64,000 bases of DNA from an uncultured Bacteroidaceae bacterium (GTDB taxonomy: Bacteria > Bacteroidota > Bacteroidia > Bacteroidales > Bacteroidaceae): assembly GCA_934271655.1 (NCBI GenBank), contig CAKQRW010000002.1:1-64000 (forward strand). Direction: 5' to 3'. The notes beneath the pieces are model-generated. The model did no database searches. It saw nothing but the letters and a program-made list of their open reading frames with translations, and was not told the DNA's origin. The position numbers and the translations under genes were made by a program. The first letter of the stretch is position 1; every line of letters starts with the position of its first letter. This document shows positions 1 to 9,133 of the stretch, piece after piece.

Positions 1-28
1 TTGAACATGACTTTTTTGCTGCAAAGTT

Positions 29-445
29 ATGCAATTCAAATGTGGTGGGAAAGTCGGCTATTTTCGGATGGTTACGACATATGTGTGCTGGGGGCTTTAC
101 CATGCTTTGGTATACCGCGTGAGAGGTTTTCTTGTGTTCATATTTGTCATGTTGGGATGGGTCATATTTTGTGCCTCAGACATGGGTGTTGCTACATGTT
201 ACCTCCGTGGCCTGTTTTCTTTCGACATCCATGGAGGCATGTGCCTAAGCAGGTTTCCATTGTTGCTTATCGTGCTGCTGATGTTCACTGAATGGCTTAT
301 GAAAGAACGCGAGCATCCATTCTATTTCAAGAAAGAAGGTTGGCAATCATCACAAGTTGTGCGTCTTTTATGCTACTTTGTGGTGCTTATGTCTGTTGTC
401 TTTATGGGCGGGAAGCCTGTAGACTTCATATATTTCCAGTTTTAA
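29..445 (+). pseudogene. MBOAT-family O-acyltransferase, C-terminal fragment
   Basis: This 138-residue reading frame matches the C-terminal part of membrane-bound O-acyltransferases of the AlgI/DltB type. It has the WGLYHAL segment that normally follows the conserved His region, then hydrophobic helices, and it ends in FIYFQF, a very typical MBOAT ending. These enzymes move acyl groups across the membrane onto extracellular polysaccharides. The frame is closed by a TGA at 8-10, and the expected GLWHG motif just before WGLYH is not readable in it. The gene is therefore either frameshifted near the window edge or a remnant. The SGNH-like partner starts 23 bp downstream, which is the usual MBOAT/SGNH pairing. 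The family call is fairly sure; whether it is intact is not. Confidence 0.55.
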
Positions 446-468
446 AAAATCTAATAGCAGTAGAATAC

Positions 469-1443
469 ATGAGAAGTTTTGTATGGAAAAGTGTGACGTT
501 TGCAATGGCCATTGTTGTGGTTTTTGGTGCATTGGAAGCTTTCATCGAGAGTAGACCTAATGCGGCGAAGTATAAGCATTGCTGGTTGGAAAAGCATGCG
601 GGCAATGTGGGAACGCTTATATTAGGCAGCAGCCACACGCTTTATGGAATAGATGCCAGCATGTTGGATGCTGGCCAGAATGACCGTGCCTTCAATTTGG
701 CTATGGTGTGCCAAACGTACAGGTATGATTCGTATCTTCTTGCTCATTATGACTTCAACCGTCTGCATACTCTTATCATGCCTTATTCCTATTTCTCTCT
801 TTATGAGGATTTCGAATCCATGCCAGACCAGCGGTACATGGCTTTTCGCTATCTGATCTATATGGATTGTGACATTCACAACCGTCTAAGCGAGTATGGT
901 TTTGAGGTGTTGAATCCATCAGGTGTAAAAAGAAAAATAGAATATCTCCTAAGTGGGCAGGAATGTATATGGGACTCATTAGGGACGGGAGTAAACTACA
1001 CATTGCAGGCTCGCGATTCCTTATGGGACGATGGTGTGGCAGCAGCTGCAGGAAATACCTACCCTGATACATCACTTGTAGAGATGAACAGGCGCTTTCT
1101 CGGTGACATCATGTCTTTCTGCCACTCTCGTAACATAGATCTTTTCCTTATCACAACACCTGTGTCCAGTACGTTCAGATGTCATCAAGACTCTCGTCAA
1201 GACAGCATCAACGCTGCGGTATTGGGAGATATGCTCCGTGAGCATCCAGAGGTGCATTATATGGATTTCTCTGCTGACGGGCGTTTTACAGATTCCGATT
1301 TTTATGATTCACATCATTTGAACACAAATGGCCGAGCTAAATTGACGGATATAATAAAACGCAGTATAAGTGAATCTTGTCACAATGATGAAAGCAACAA
1401 GAAACAAACAGAAGGTAAACAGAAAAATGAAAATAGGCGATAA
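469..1443 (+). CDS. SGNH/AlgX-like membrane-anchored protein, MBOAT partner
   Basis: The product is a 324-residue protein with an N-terminal signal anchor (residues about 5-22) and an extracytoplasmic domain. LILGSSHTLYGID near residue 48 resembles the GxSx block of SGNH hydrolases, and DSHHLNTNGR near the C-terminus resembles the DxxH block that carries the catalytic Asp and His. Such proteins work with MBOAT proteins to O-acetylate exopolysaccharide or cell-wall polymers. I chose the ATG at 469 because it begins the hydrophobic anchor; an upstream extension to 292 would overlap the MBOAT frame and adds no sensible sequence. The C-terminal 25 residues are charged and probably disordered. The stop codon lies inside a TAAGTAGGTG repeat. 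The substrate is unknown. Confidence 0.7.
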   Translation: MRSFVWKSVTFAMAIVVVFGALEAFIESRPNAAKYKHCWLEKHAGNVGTLILGSSHTLYGIDASMLDAGQNDRAFNLAMVCQTYRYDSYLLAHYDFNRLHTLIMPYSYFSLYEDFESMPDQRYMAFRYLIYMDCDIHNRLSEYGFEVLNPSGVKRKIEYLLSGQECIWDSLGTGVNYTLQARDSLWDDGVAAAAGNTYPDTSLVEMNRRFLGDIMSFCHSRNIDLFLITTPVSSTFRCHQDSRQDSINAAVLGDMLREHPEVHYMDFSADGRFTDSDFYDSHHLNTNGRAKLTDIIKRSISESCHNDESNKKQTEGKQKNENRR

Positions 1444-1492
1444 GTAGGTGCCATACGACAAAAGCATGCCTCAATATAAGGACACCTGCTTA
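1441..1492. repeat. TAAGTAGGTG dyad between convergent genes
   Basis: TAAGTAGGTG at 1441-1450 and its inverse CACCTGCTTA at 1483-1492 form a 10-bp stem with one G-T pair, around a loop of about 32 nt. The dyad lies between the convergent ends of the SGNH gene, whose TAA stop is part of it, and ispF. It may act as a two-way terminator. The same 10-14 bp word recurs at 23194, 32810-32842, 57363 and 61762. Confidence 0.5.
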
Positions 1493-1534
1493 AAAACTGT
1501 ATGGCATCTGCTTATGCGCTGCTTACTTGTGTGG

Positions 1535-2017
1535 TCACTCCTTCTCTATCAATGCCACGGCGTAGGCGCTTATGCCCTCTTCTCTTCCGGTGAAACCCAG
1601 TTTCTCGGTTGTGGTGGCCTTGATGGATATGTCGTCTATGTCAATGTCCATCACTTCTGCGAGGACCGACTGCATTTCTGGTATGTGCGGATTCATCTTT
1701 GGACGCTCAGCACATATAGTGGCATCTATATTGCCAATCTTGTAACCTTTGGTGGCAATAAGCTCTACAGTGCGCTTGAGGAGAATCTTTGAGTCGATAT
1801 TCTCATACTCATTTCCCTTCTTGGGCGGAAAATGATAGCCTATGTCTCGCATGTTGGCTGCTCCGAGCAGAGCGTCGCAGATGGCGTGTATGAGCACATC
1901 AGCGTCAGAATGTCCCAGCAGACCTAATGTATGCTCCAGCTTGATGCCTCCTATCCACAGGTCGCGTCCCTCCACCAGCTTGTGGACATCATATCCCATT
2001 CCTATGCGTGTTTTCAT
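1535..2017 (-). CDS. ispF: 2-C-methyl-D-erythritol 2,4-cyclodiphosphate synthase
   Basis: IspF converts CDP-methylerythritol 2-phosphate to the cyclic diphosphate and CMP in the cytosolic MEP route to isoprenoids. The 160-residue length is normal for the family. The zinc ligands are visible: Asp10 and His12 in GYDVH, and His44 in LLGHSDADVLIHA. The C-terminal region has the conserved KATTTEKLGFTGREEGI block. The gene is first in position, but last in transcription, of a leftward block that also holds dxr of the same pathway, 8 kb away. A 25-bp tandem repeat separates it from porV. Confidence 0.96.
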   Translation of the reverse strand: MKTRIGMGYDVHKLVEGRDLWIGGIKLEHTLGLLGHSDADVLIHAICDALLGAANMRDIGYHFPPKKGNEYENIDSKILLKRTVELIATKGYKIGNIDATICAERPKMNPHIPEMQSVLAEVMDIDIDDISIKATTTEKLGFTGREEGISAYAVALIEKE

Positions 2018-2044
2018 GGTATTGATTATGTGTATGCGGTATTA

Positions 2045-2179
2045 TTGATATTATCTCACTTTCATTGTTGAGACATTATCTCACTTTTATTATTGAGACA
2101 TCATCTCACTTTCATTATCGAGACATTATCTCACTTTTATTATTGAGACTTCATCTCATTTGCATTATTGAGACCTCAT
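2045..2179. repeat. 25-bp tandem repeat, about 5 copies
   Basis: Units starting at 2070, 2095, 2120 and 2145 follow GAGACATTATCTCACTTTTA plus TTATT. A degenerate unit lies at 2045 and a partial one at 2170. Most units hold a small dyad, GAGA-N5-TCTC. The array fills the gap between ispF and the porV stop codon and runs just into the end of porV. Confidence 0.85.
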
Positions 2180-3396
2180 CTTCTTCTCTTTCTTCCCAAG
2201 AGGTCTCCTATTCCGTCCATGTCGAAAGCCAGGGAGAAACGGAGAGTCTGGTCGAGAGGGTTGCTCTGGGCTGTGGAGATGACATAGCCAGCATCGAGAG
2301 AGAACACGTTCATCTTGAAGCCAGCTCCTACGGTGAAGTAGGTGCGGTTGCCCTTGTTGGGGTGCTCGTAGTGGTAGCCAGCACGCAGGAAGAACTGGTT
2401 GTTGTAAGCATATTCCAGACCTGCGCTCCACTGTATCTCCTGCATCTCCTCCTTGAAACCGTTGGGCGCATCATGGAAAGACTTGAAGATGCCGGATATA
2501 GGCGACACGTTGTAGTAGCCTTCCCCTTCGAGCCATGTGCGGTAGCCGCCGTAGTCCTGCTCATAGTCGGCCGACTCGCCGCCTTCTGTCTCTACCATGT
2601 GCTTCACGTACTGCTCCATTGTTGGCCGTGTGGGCACGAGCAGCTTGTTGGCATCGGCAGAGAAAGAGATGGTGTTGTACTCATCTATGGGCACCATCAG
2701 CGACATGCCCAGACGCATGTTGGTCGGTATGAACTCAGATGTGTTGCCGCTGTCATACGATATCTTTGAACCGATATTGCTGATGTTGAGGCCCCAGCTC
2801 AACTGGCTCTCATGGCCTCCGAGGTTGACGTATCCGTTGTGGTAGAGAGCCACATCGGCTGCAAAGGCAGAGCCTGGAGTCACATCGTCATCCTGCTTGT
2901 AGGCAAGGTCAGAGTATATGTAGCGGAGCGCTACAGAAGCGGAGAATGTCTCTGAGAGCATGCGTGAGTATGCCACATCCACCGACAACTCGTATGGCTT
3001 GATGACATCAGCGTCAGCGTCTTGGCTTGTGTACACTTCGCCCAATGAGAAATAACGCAGTGAGCCCGACAGGGCATCATAGTCACCCAGGCGTGTGTAG
3101 CCTGTGATATTTGCGAGGTCGATGTCGCTTACCAACTGGCGGAGCCATGGCGTGTAGTTGATGGCCAGTCCGGCACGGCTGATGCAGAATGGATATTTGG
3201 CAGGATTCCAATACTGTGAGTTGACATCAGGATCGGTAGCTGCGCCTATGTCGCCCATACCTGCGGCACGCGCGTCTGGCGCTATGGCCAGCGAAGTCAC
3301 GCCATGATAGATAGGGTTGAGCTGATTCTTCACATCTTGTGCCTTGGCCGATGAGGCGATGGCGATGGCTGTGAGAGCTAATATGGTTTTTCTCAT
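2176..3396 (-). CDS. porV: Type IX secretion outer-membrane shuttle protein PorV
   Basis: PorV (also LptO) is an outer-membrane beta-barrel of the FadL type. It carries T9SS cargo from the translocon to the attachment complex, where PorU cuts the sorting domain. The 406-residue product has a signal peptide ending near AKA-Q (residue 19-20). This is followed by the family hallmark TSLAIAPDARAAGMGDIGAATDPDVNS, whose key part is PDARAAGMGD, and by alternating barrel strands to the end. Length fits the family (about 390-400). It lies directly downstream of porU in transcription, the usual arrangement. The 142-bp gap to porU contains a 9-bp minisatellite. Identification is strong. Confidence 0.93.
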   Translation of the reverse strand: MRKTILALTAIAIASSAKAQDVKNQLNPIYHGVTSLAIAPDARAAGMGDIGAATDPDVNSQYWNPAKYPFCISRAGLAINYTPWLRQLVSDIDLANITGYTRLGDYDALSGSLRYFSLGEVYTSQDADADVIKPYELSVDVAYSRMLSETFSASVALRYIYSDLAYKQDDDVTPGSAFAADVALYHNGYVNLGGHESQLSWGLNISNIGSKISYDSGNTSEFIPTNMRLGMSLMVPIDEYNTISFSADANKLLVPTRPTMEQYVKHMVETEGGESADYEQDYGGYRTWLEGEGYYNVSPISGIFKSFHDAPNGFKEEMQEIQWSAGLEYAYNNQFFLRAGYHYEHPNKGNRTYFTVGAGFKMNVFSLDAGYVISTAQSNPLDQTLRFSLAFDMDGIGDLLGRKRRR

Positions 3397-3428
3397 AGTG
3401 GTTGTTCTGGGTGTTATTTTTGTTTTTA

Positions 3429-3482
3429 GAAGCTATAGTGGCTATAGTAGCCATAGAGGCTATAATAGCCATAGTAGCTATA
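3429..3482. repeat. 9-bp minisatellite (GNNGCTATA type), 6 copies
   Basis: Six contiguous 9-bp units run from 3429 to 3482: GAAGCTATA, GTGGCTATA, GTAGCCATA, GAGGCTATA, ATAGCCATA, GTAGCTATA. They lie just upstream of the porV start, in the porU-porV gap. Related arrays occur at 7486-7584 and 10821-10856. Confidence 0.9.
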
Positions 3483-3538
3483 TCTCCTGTCAATAATAAA
3501 CGAGTCCATACGTTATTTATTGTGCTGTTGTCGTGCTG

Positions 3539-6500
3539 TTATTGTGCTATGACAAACTTTTCTGACTTGGTGTATATAGTGCCAGCAGGAGAAGTAAGCC
3601 TTATACGCTTGATGTAGATGCCTGGTTTCATGGTGCTTGTGTCGCTGTCATGACTCAGCACCCGTCCCGACATGTCGATGATGTCATATTCCTGCCTCAT
3701 GTCTTCCACCACCTCGAAAGAGTATGTCTCCTCACCCATGTTGTTCAGGGTGTCGAAGGCGCGCACCAGCATGGTGTGTCTGCCAGCAGGCAGTGTGGGC
3801 ATTGGGTAGACAAGGCTACCCGACTTGAAGTTTCCAGCATCCGGACTGTAATAGCTGTTCAGCGTGTATGTCATAGACTCCTTGCCGTCAATGATGGCCA
3901 CAATGTCGTGTCCGAGGCCGCTGCCAGTGGTGTTGATGCCGCTCTCGTCTGCGAGTGTGATGCGCAGGGTGGGATTGGCTGTAGTATATGTGATGCTGTC
4001 TTTAGTGGTGTATCCGTCACAATAGGCCATTATGACAGGCCCGATGGTGTCGGTCACTTCATCAGTGTTGGAGCCTCCTACGGTAAAGCTGTCGAAGCGT
4101 CCATGTCCCTCTTCTGTCTTTTGCTCGTTGATGGCATGCAGATAAATCATGCCTGTCTCGTCAGAGTAGTTGATGTCTACGGTCACAGGAAACGAGAAGG
4201 TGAAGCGTCCTGAGCGAATGGAGTCTGTTCCTGTGTATATGACGCGTGTGCGGTCATCATACTCAAAATTTTTTGATATGTCTTCTTTCGCGTTGTTCTT
4301 GCATACGATATGTTCCTCGCTGTCATAGACCGATGAGCTGATTATGCCGTTGAAGTCATCTGCCATCGTTCCGTCGTCCTTGACAATGTGTCCCTCTACA
4401 GTGACGATGTCGCCTGCTGATATGTTGGGCATGCTTTCTCCGCTTGTGTCCATGCCTTTGAACCTGTCTATCTTGACAGTGTAGGAAGGAGGGCACAGCT
4501 TGATGGCAGGGTCGCCAAGAAGCAGAAACTGCACCTTGTTGATAGAGTCAATGGATGTAGCTGTTGACATGCTCGTGGTGATGTCTGCCTTTGCTTGCGC
4601 CAGGGCCTCGCCTATAGTGAAGTTCTCTCCGTTAGGCTTGAGTGACAGCACACGCGACATGAAGTTGCGGTTGATGACTCTGTTGGCAGAGGAATAGACT
4701 GTTCGGCCTGTGCCGATGAAGCCCATAGCCGCTCCTTGCTTGTTCAGCACAGCCTCGCATGCCAGGTTGGTGGTGTTCATGTCGAACGGAGCCACGTCGC
4801 ATGCTGCTGTGATCCACAGAGGCAGATTTGGCGATGTCCAGTTTTGGAAGTCGGCCGTCTTGAGCACTTGTTCATGAGAGAGCACATAGGCAGCTCCGTG
4901 TCCTGTATAGTTCATTATGAGCGCACCTTCCTCCATCGTCTTGTTGATGTCGGCATAAGCTCCTGGATAACTGTTGCCAGTAGCCGACTGCTCGCGTTGG
5001 TAGCTGTCCCAGTAGATGCGCTGGTAGTGGTAGTCGGGCTGCCTCTGCTTTATAGCATTCATCACATTCTCCGCATCTTCCATGTGTATGTTGGAGTTGC
5101 CGTCGTCAGCCATGAAGCATATCTTGTTTTTCCATCCGCCTCCGTATGTGTTGAACATATAGCCGATAAGCTTGTTCACCACATTCTTGGCTTCTGTGAC
5201 AGTCGACAAGGGGAGACGGCCCACACCGCAGTCTGGCTTCTCCTTGAGTGGCGACACGCCCTTGCCGTCTTCGAGCAGCGTGTAGTACTCTTCCATGGCA
5301 TAGGAATTGGTGCGCGACCACGAGTTGTCCGACTCGTACACCAGCAGATAGTCGTCTTGCGAAAGCTTGCTAAGTCCGGAGGTGACGAAACGGTTGTCCC
5401 ACATGCAGTTGCCGAAGAGGAGCAGGTTGAGGCTGCCTGGTTCTGTACCTCGCATAGGAGACTGGCTATACTGCCTGTCATAGATCATCTTCATCAGTCG
5501 TCGGTAGGCTGTGGCGTCAGGCGTGCCTGCCGAGAACTCATTATACACCTCGTCCGCTCTCACCACGGCGCATTTGATGCCGTCCTTCTGCTCGTGTGCC
5601 GCTGCCAGCCTCTTGGCCTGTTCGGTCAGTTTGCCGTTGGCAGGCACTATGATGACGAGGCTGATGCTGTCCAGTCCGTGCAGGTTCTGGTTGGGCACCA
5701 CGCCCATGTTTTGTGGAGTAGGGAATACAGCGTTAGTGTTCACGGCTATGTATTGGTCTGTGATAGCGGCCTTGCTGACGCTCACATTGTATGTGCCATT
5801 TGCCAGTGCGCCTTTCACTTCGTGTGTGGCAGATGGCGCAGAGATGTTCCACACGCATGTGCCATTGTCTGCTCCTGCTATTGCAAAGGTTCTTCTTGTT
5901 GCGCTGTTGGGCGAGAAGACCACATAGCTCTTGTTCTTCATTGACAGTTCGGCAGGATAACTCAGGCGTATATAGTCCAGATGTCCAGAGATGCCTTGCG
6001 CCCGTGTATGTTTCAGCGTGACAGACATCTGGCTGACGGTCTGGTCATAGAGGGTGAACGACTTGCTCGCTACCTTTGCCACATCCTCGTTGCTGATGCC
6101 GCCTATGCTTATGGTGCCAAGTGTGTTTGTACCCGTTGACACGCTCACGGTCGATGCTGCTGAGCCGTTGGCCGCGAAGCACACATTCATAATCACGTCG
6201 CCCTTGGTCGTGTTGTCCAGCGCAATGCGGTAAGTCTTGCTTGTGCCATCAGCATAGTCATATTTCTCAAAGAAGGTTCTGCCTGAGTTCATGAACGAGT
6301 AGGCATCTTCCTCATACAGGCTGTGTGCCATGTAAGTGTCCTGCACCGTGGCCTGTGTGCCTGTGCCGTCTTCTGTTTGGAACGCGGCAGGCTCACCGTT
6401 GCTGTCGGTGAGGAAATAGTAGACATAGGAAGAATAGGGATTGTTGGTGTGTGTGAACGCTGTGCCAGAGAGAGTCTTCTTCCATCGTGTAGTGCCGCAC

Positions 6501-6808
6501 GAGTAGAAGAGCATGGTGCCATTGCTCTTTCTGTATGCAGGTATCTCAGCCATGTCGTCAGCTATGTTTTCAATCTTAGCCTCGGGCAGCACTGGCAGAT
6601 TATAGCCATACAGCCTCACTTTGTCAGGGTTGCTGAAGCCCATGTTCTTCAGCGTGGCAGATGTCAGCTGGTATACACCCTCATCTTTCACGCGTATCTT
6701 CACCCACTTGCCCGAGGCAAGCAGCGACTGCCGTGTGTAGCGTTCCTGGGCGCTTGCGTGGAGCGCCATCATGAATATAAGTATGAGAGTGTATATCTTG
6801 CGTGTCAT
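3539..6808 (-). CDS. porU: Type IX secretion sortase PorU (gingipain-fold peptidase)
   Basis: PorU is the cell-surface cysteine protease (C25, gingipain fold) that removes the C-terminal sorting domain of T9SS cargo and links the cargo to anionic lipopolysaccharide. The 1089-residue protein has a signal peptide ending near ASA-Q (about 21). It has the catalytic His637 in NYTGHGA and Cys670 in TAACDVAPFD; the 33-residue spacing equals that of gingipains. It also has a C-terminal domain (about the last 75 residues, with MSGRVL and KPGIYI) that PorU is known to retain. P. gingivalis PorU is slightly longer (about 1158). The gene sits upstream of porV and 19 bp downstream of an FAH-family gene, so it is probably cotranscribed with the housekeeping genes. 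Confidence 0.94.
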   Translation of the reverse strand: MTRKIYTLILIFMMALHASAQERYTRQSLLASGKWVKIRVKDEGVYQLTSATLKNMGFSNPDKVRLYGYNLPVLPEAKIENIADDMAEIPAYRKSNGTMLFYSCGTTRWKKTLSGTAFTHTNNPYSSYVYYFLTDSNGEPAAFQTEDGTGTQATVQDTYMAHSLYEEDAYSFMNSGRTFFEKYDYADGTSKTYRIALDNTTKGDVIMNVCFAANGSAASTVSVSTGTNTLGTISIGGISNEDVAKVASKSFTLYDQTVSQMSVTLKHTRAQGISGHLDYIRLSYPAELSMKNKSYVVFSPNSATRRTFAIAGADNGTCVWNISAPSATHEVKGALANGTYNVSVSKAAITDQYIAVNTNAVFPTPQNMGVVPNQNLHGLDSISLVIIVPANGKLTEQAKRLAAAHEQKDGIKCAVVRADEVYNEFSAGTPDATAYRRLMKMIYDRQYSQSPMRGTEPGSLNLLLFGNCMWDNRFVTSGLSKLSQDDYLLVYESDNSWSRTNSYAMEEYYTLLEDGKGVSPLKEKPDCGVGRLPLSTVTEAKNVVNKLIGYMFNTYGGGWKNKICFMADDGNSNIHMEDAENVMNAIKQRQPDYHYQRIYWDSYQREQSATGNSYPGAYADINKTMEEGALIMNYTGHGAAYVLSHEQVLKTADFQNWTSPNLPLWITAACDVAPFDMNTTNLACEAVLNKQGAAMGFIGTGRTVYSSANRVINRNFMSRVLSLKPNGENFTIGEALAQAKADITTSMSTATSIDSINKVQFLLLGDPAIKLCPPSYTVKIDRFKGMDTSGESMPNISAGDIVTVEGHIVKDDGTMADDFNGIISSSVYDSEEHIVCKNNAKEDISKNFEYDDRTRVIYTGTDSIRSGRFTFSFPVTVDINYSDETGMIYLHAINEQKTEEGHGRFDSFTVGGSNTDEVTDTIGPVIMAYCDGYTTKDSITYTTANPTLRITLADESGINTTGSGLGHDIVAIIDGKESMTYTLNSYYSPDAGNFKSGSLVYPMPTLPAGRHTMLVRAFDTLNNMGEETYSFEVVEDMRQEYDIIDMSGRVLSHDSDTSTMKPGIYIKRIRLTSPAGTIYTKSEKFVIAQ

Positions 6809-6827
6809 AGTGTGAGATAATGTTTCT

Positions 6828-7463
6828 TTATTTTATTCGCAGATTCAGCAGTTTCTCGTCGCCGATGAAGGCCTCGATGGTGTCACCTTCCTTCACCTGC
6901 CCGATGCCTTCGGGTGTGCCTGTGAAGATGAGGTCACCTGTCTTCAGCGTGAAAAACTTTGAAGCGTAGGCGATGATGTGGTCGATGGTGTGAATCATGT
7001 TGGCCGTGTGTCCTTCCTGCTTCAGTTCGCCATTCAGGTTCATGTGGAAGTGTATGTCCTGCATGTCGCAACCCAGTGAGTCTTTCTTCACAAACTTGCC
7101 GATGGCCGCACTTCCGTCAAAGCTCTTGCAGCATTCCCATGGCATGCCATTGGCTCTGAGCCTGTTTTGCAGGTCGCGGGCTGTAAAGTCGATGCCTACA
7201 GTCACTTCGTCATAGTATCTGTGGGCAAAGCGTTCGCTTATGTCCTTGCCCACACGGGCTATCTTCACCACAATCTCTGTCTCGTAGTCGAAACGCTCCG
7301 CAAAGTCGGGCACGAAGAAGGGCTTTCCTGGCTGGATGATGCTTGAGTCAAACTTGGAGAAAAGCACAGGCTCCTCTTTTTCTATAAACGAATCCTGCCC
7401 CTCTTTATTATGCAGTTCGGTGATGTGTTTGGCATAATTCATGCCAACAGCGAGTATTTTCAT
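6828..7463 (-). CDS. Fumarylacetoacetate hydrolase-family protein
   Basis: This 211-residue protein is a compact single-domain FAH-fold enzyme like YcgM/FAHD1, which act as acylpyruvases or oxaloacetate decarboxylases. The metal-binding acidic residues are visible in FDYETEIVVK (two Glu, about residues 75-77) and in GIDFTARDLQ (Asp). The C-terminal GDLIFTGTPEGIG block is the family signature. It is expected to be cytosolic and Mg2+ dependent. It lies 19 bp upstream of porU, and a 9-bp repeat array separates it from rseP. The exact substrate cannot be read from sequence. Confidence 0.88.
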   Translation of the reverse strand: MKILAVGMNYAKHITELHNKEGQDSFIEKEEPVLFSKFDSSIIQPGKPFFVPDFAERFDYETEIVVKIARVGKDISERFAHRYYDEVTVGIDFTARDLQNRLRANGMPWECCKSFDGSAAIGKFVKKDSLGCDMQDIHFHMNLNGELKQEGHTANMIHTIDHIIAYASKFFTLKTGDLIFTGTPEGIGQVKEGDTIEAFIGDEKLLNLRIK

Positions 7464-7485
7464 AGTGTGTCTTTTTTATAAGATA

Positions 7486-7584
7486 GAGGCTATAGGAGTT
7501 GTAGCCTCTATAGTTCCTACAGCTTCTATAGCCTTTATAGTTCCTACAGCCTATATGACTTCTACAGCCTCTATAGCCTTTATG
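7486..7584. repeat. 9-bp minisatellite, 11 copies
   Basis: Eleven 9-bp units run without a break, for example GAGGCTATA, GCCTCTATA, GTTCCTACA, GCTTCTATA and GCCTTTATA. They lie upstream of the FAH-family start and end 7 bp before the rseP stop codon. Units diverge more than in the 3429 array but keep the 9-bp step. Confidence 0.88.
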
Positions 7585-7591
7585 AATTTAT

Positions 7592-9070
7592 TCAGTTAAA
7601 CCCTAATATCCTCATTATGTCGTTGAACTGTGCCAGCACCATCAGTCCGAGCAGAATCCACATGCCGAAATACTGCACCACCAGGAGGAAGTTGTCGTTC
7701 AGTCGTCGGCCTGTGACAAGTTCGAAAAGGGCCAGTATGGCGTGTCCGCCGTCAAGTGCAGGAATAGGAAGCACGTTGGCGAAGCCCAGAGCTATAGACA
7801 GGAAAGCTGTGAGGAGCCAGAATCGGTGCCAGTCCCATGCGTCAGGGAATATATTGCCTATGCTGATGAATCCTCCCACCTGGCGTGCGCCCTTGGCTGT
7901 GAAGACATATTTCATCTGGTCCACATAGCTCTTCAGAGTCTCAATGCCATATTTGATGCCAGCGGGGAAAGACTCGAAAAAGCCAAAGTGTCTTGTCGTC
8001 ACCTTGTCAGCGTAGGGCATGGCATTGGCGAAGCCCAGGGTGAAATTGGATGAGAGCGTCACATTGCGTGTGATGCTGTCGTTGATGACCATTGTCACCT
8101 GGCGTGCCTTGAGGCTGTCGCCAAAGTTGGCTTTCTCTGGAAGCCCCTTCTGCAAGTTGATGAGAGCATTCTGGAAATCGTTGAAGTCATTGACCTTGAT
8201 GCCGTTGACAGAGCATATCTTGTCTGTCTTCTTCAGTCCCATGTCTTCAGCAGGAGTGCCTGGCAGGATGCTGTCTATAGCCAGAGGCGTGCGCATGGCA
8301 GCATACATAGGCGGCTCTATCATGTCGAGCAATGAGTGTTCGCCCTTCATGTTGATGACCACTTCCTTGCCATCTCTCAGCACGGTCACGGTCTTGGCAT
8401 TGGACATGTCTTGCAGCACGGCTGTGCTCCACGACTCCACGTGCTCGCCATCGGTCTTGATGATGATGTCACCGTCGCGGAACCCGTCAGCCTTGGCTTG
8501 TTCGCTAAACTTCATGCCGTAATTCATGTCCTCACTCTTCACAAACATCTCGCCCCATGTGAACAGCACCATGGCGTAGATGACAAAGGCTGTGATGAAG
8601 TTCATGATGATGCCGCCCAGCATGATGATGAGCCTCTGCCATGCTGGATGTGTGCGAAACTCCCATTTCTCTCCTTTGACATCCTCTTTCTTGATGACTA
8701 TGTTCTTCATCATCCCAGGCAACTGCTTGAAGAAGCCCTTTGTGCTGTCGTCTTCCTTAAAGGACGACTCGTCCACCATGCCGGCTATCTTGGCGTATCC
8801 GCCCAGCGGAATCCAGCCTATGGCATACTCAGTGCCTTCATATTCATATTCGCCGTTGCTCTTCTTCTTGGCCTGCTTCTTGCCGGTGAGCTTGCGCCAC
8901 CAGTTGCTGTATGTGCTGAAGAGCGTGAATTTCCAGTCGAAGAAAAGGCAGAATTTCTCCACCCTCACTCTGAATACCTTTGCGGCGATGGTATGTCCGA
9001 ACTCGTGCAGAATGATGAGCAGAGCGAGAGCCACGATAAGTTGGAGTCCCTTGATGAGTATTGTTTCCAT
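7592..9070 (-). CDS. rseP: Site-2 intramembrane metalloprotease RseP
   Basis: RseP cleaves transmembrane segments of anti-sigma factors and remnant signal peptides within the inner membrane. The 492-residue protein has the zinc motif HEFGH at residues 22-26 in the first helix and the third-ligand motif NVLPIPALDGGHA near residue 440. It also has a GGYAKIAGM segment and at least one PDZ-like region in the periplasmic part (about residues 190-330). It is somewhat longer than E. coli RseP (450). The next gene upstream is dxr, 63 bp away; dxr-rseP neighbourhood is common in Bacteroidota. Confidence 0.94.
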   Translation of the reverse strand: METILIKGLQLIVALALLIILHEFGHTIAAKVFRVRVEKFCLFFDWKFTLFSTYSNWWRKLTGKKQAKKKSNGEYEYEGTEYAIGWIPLGGYAKIAGMVDESSFKEDDSTKGFFKQLPGMMKNIVIKKEDVKGEKWEFRTHPAWQRLIIMLGGIIMNFITAFVIYAMVLFTWGEMFVKSEDMNYGMKFSEQAKADGFRDGDIIIKTDGEHVESWSTAVLQDMSNAKTVTVLRDGKEVVINMKGEHSLLDMIEPPMYAAMRTPLAIDSILPGTPAEDMGLKKTDKICSVNGIKVNDFNDFQNALINLQKGLPEKANFGDSLKARQVTMVINDSITRNVTLSSNFTLGFANAMPYADKVTTRHFGFFESFPAGIKYGIETLKSYVDQMKYVFTAKGARQVGGFISIGNIFPDAWDWHRFWLLTAFLSIALGFANVLPIPALDGGHAILALFELVTGRRLNDNFLLVVQYFGMWILLGLMVLAQFNDIMRILGFN

Positions 9071-9133
9071 TGGTTGTTGTCTGTTTTGTATTATAGATAT
9101 ATGTATAATATAAATAATGTGTAGGCGTTGCTC

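Noticed and set aside
4736..5944. 402-codon plus-strand frame opposite porU
   Set aside because: It lies fully antisense to a clearly conserved porU and shows no family motif; long open frames opposite G+C-balanced genes are common here.
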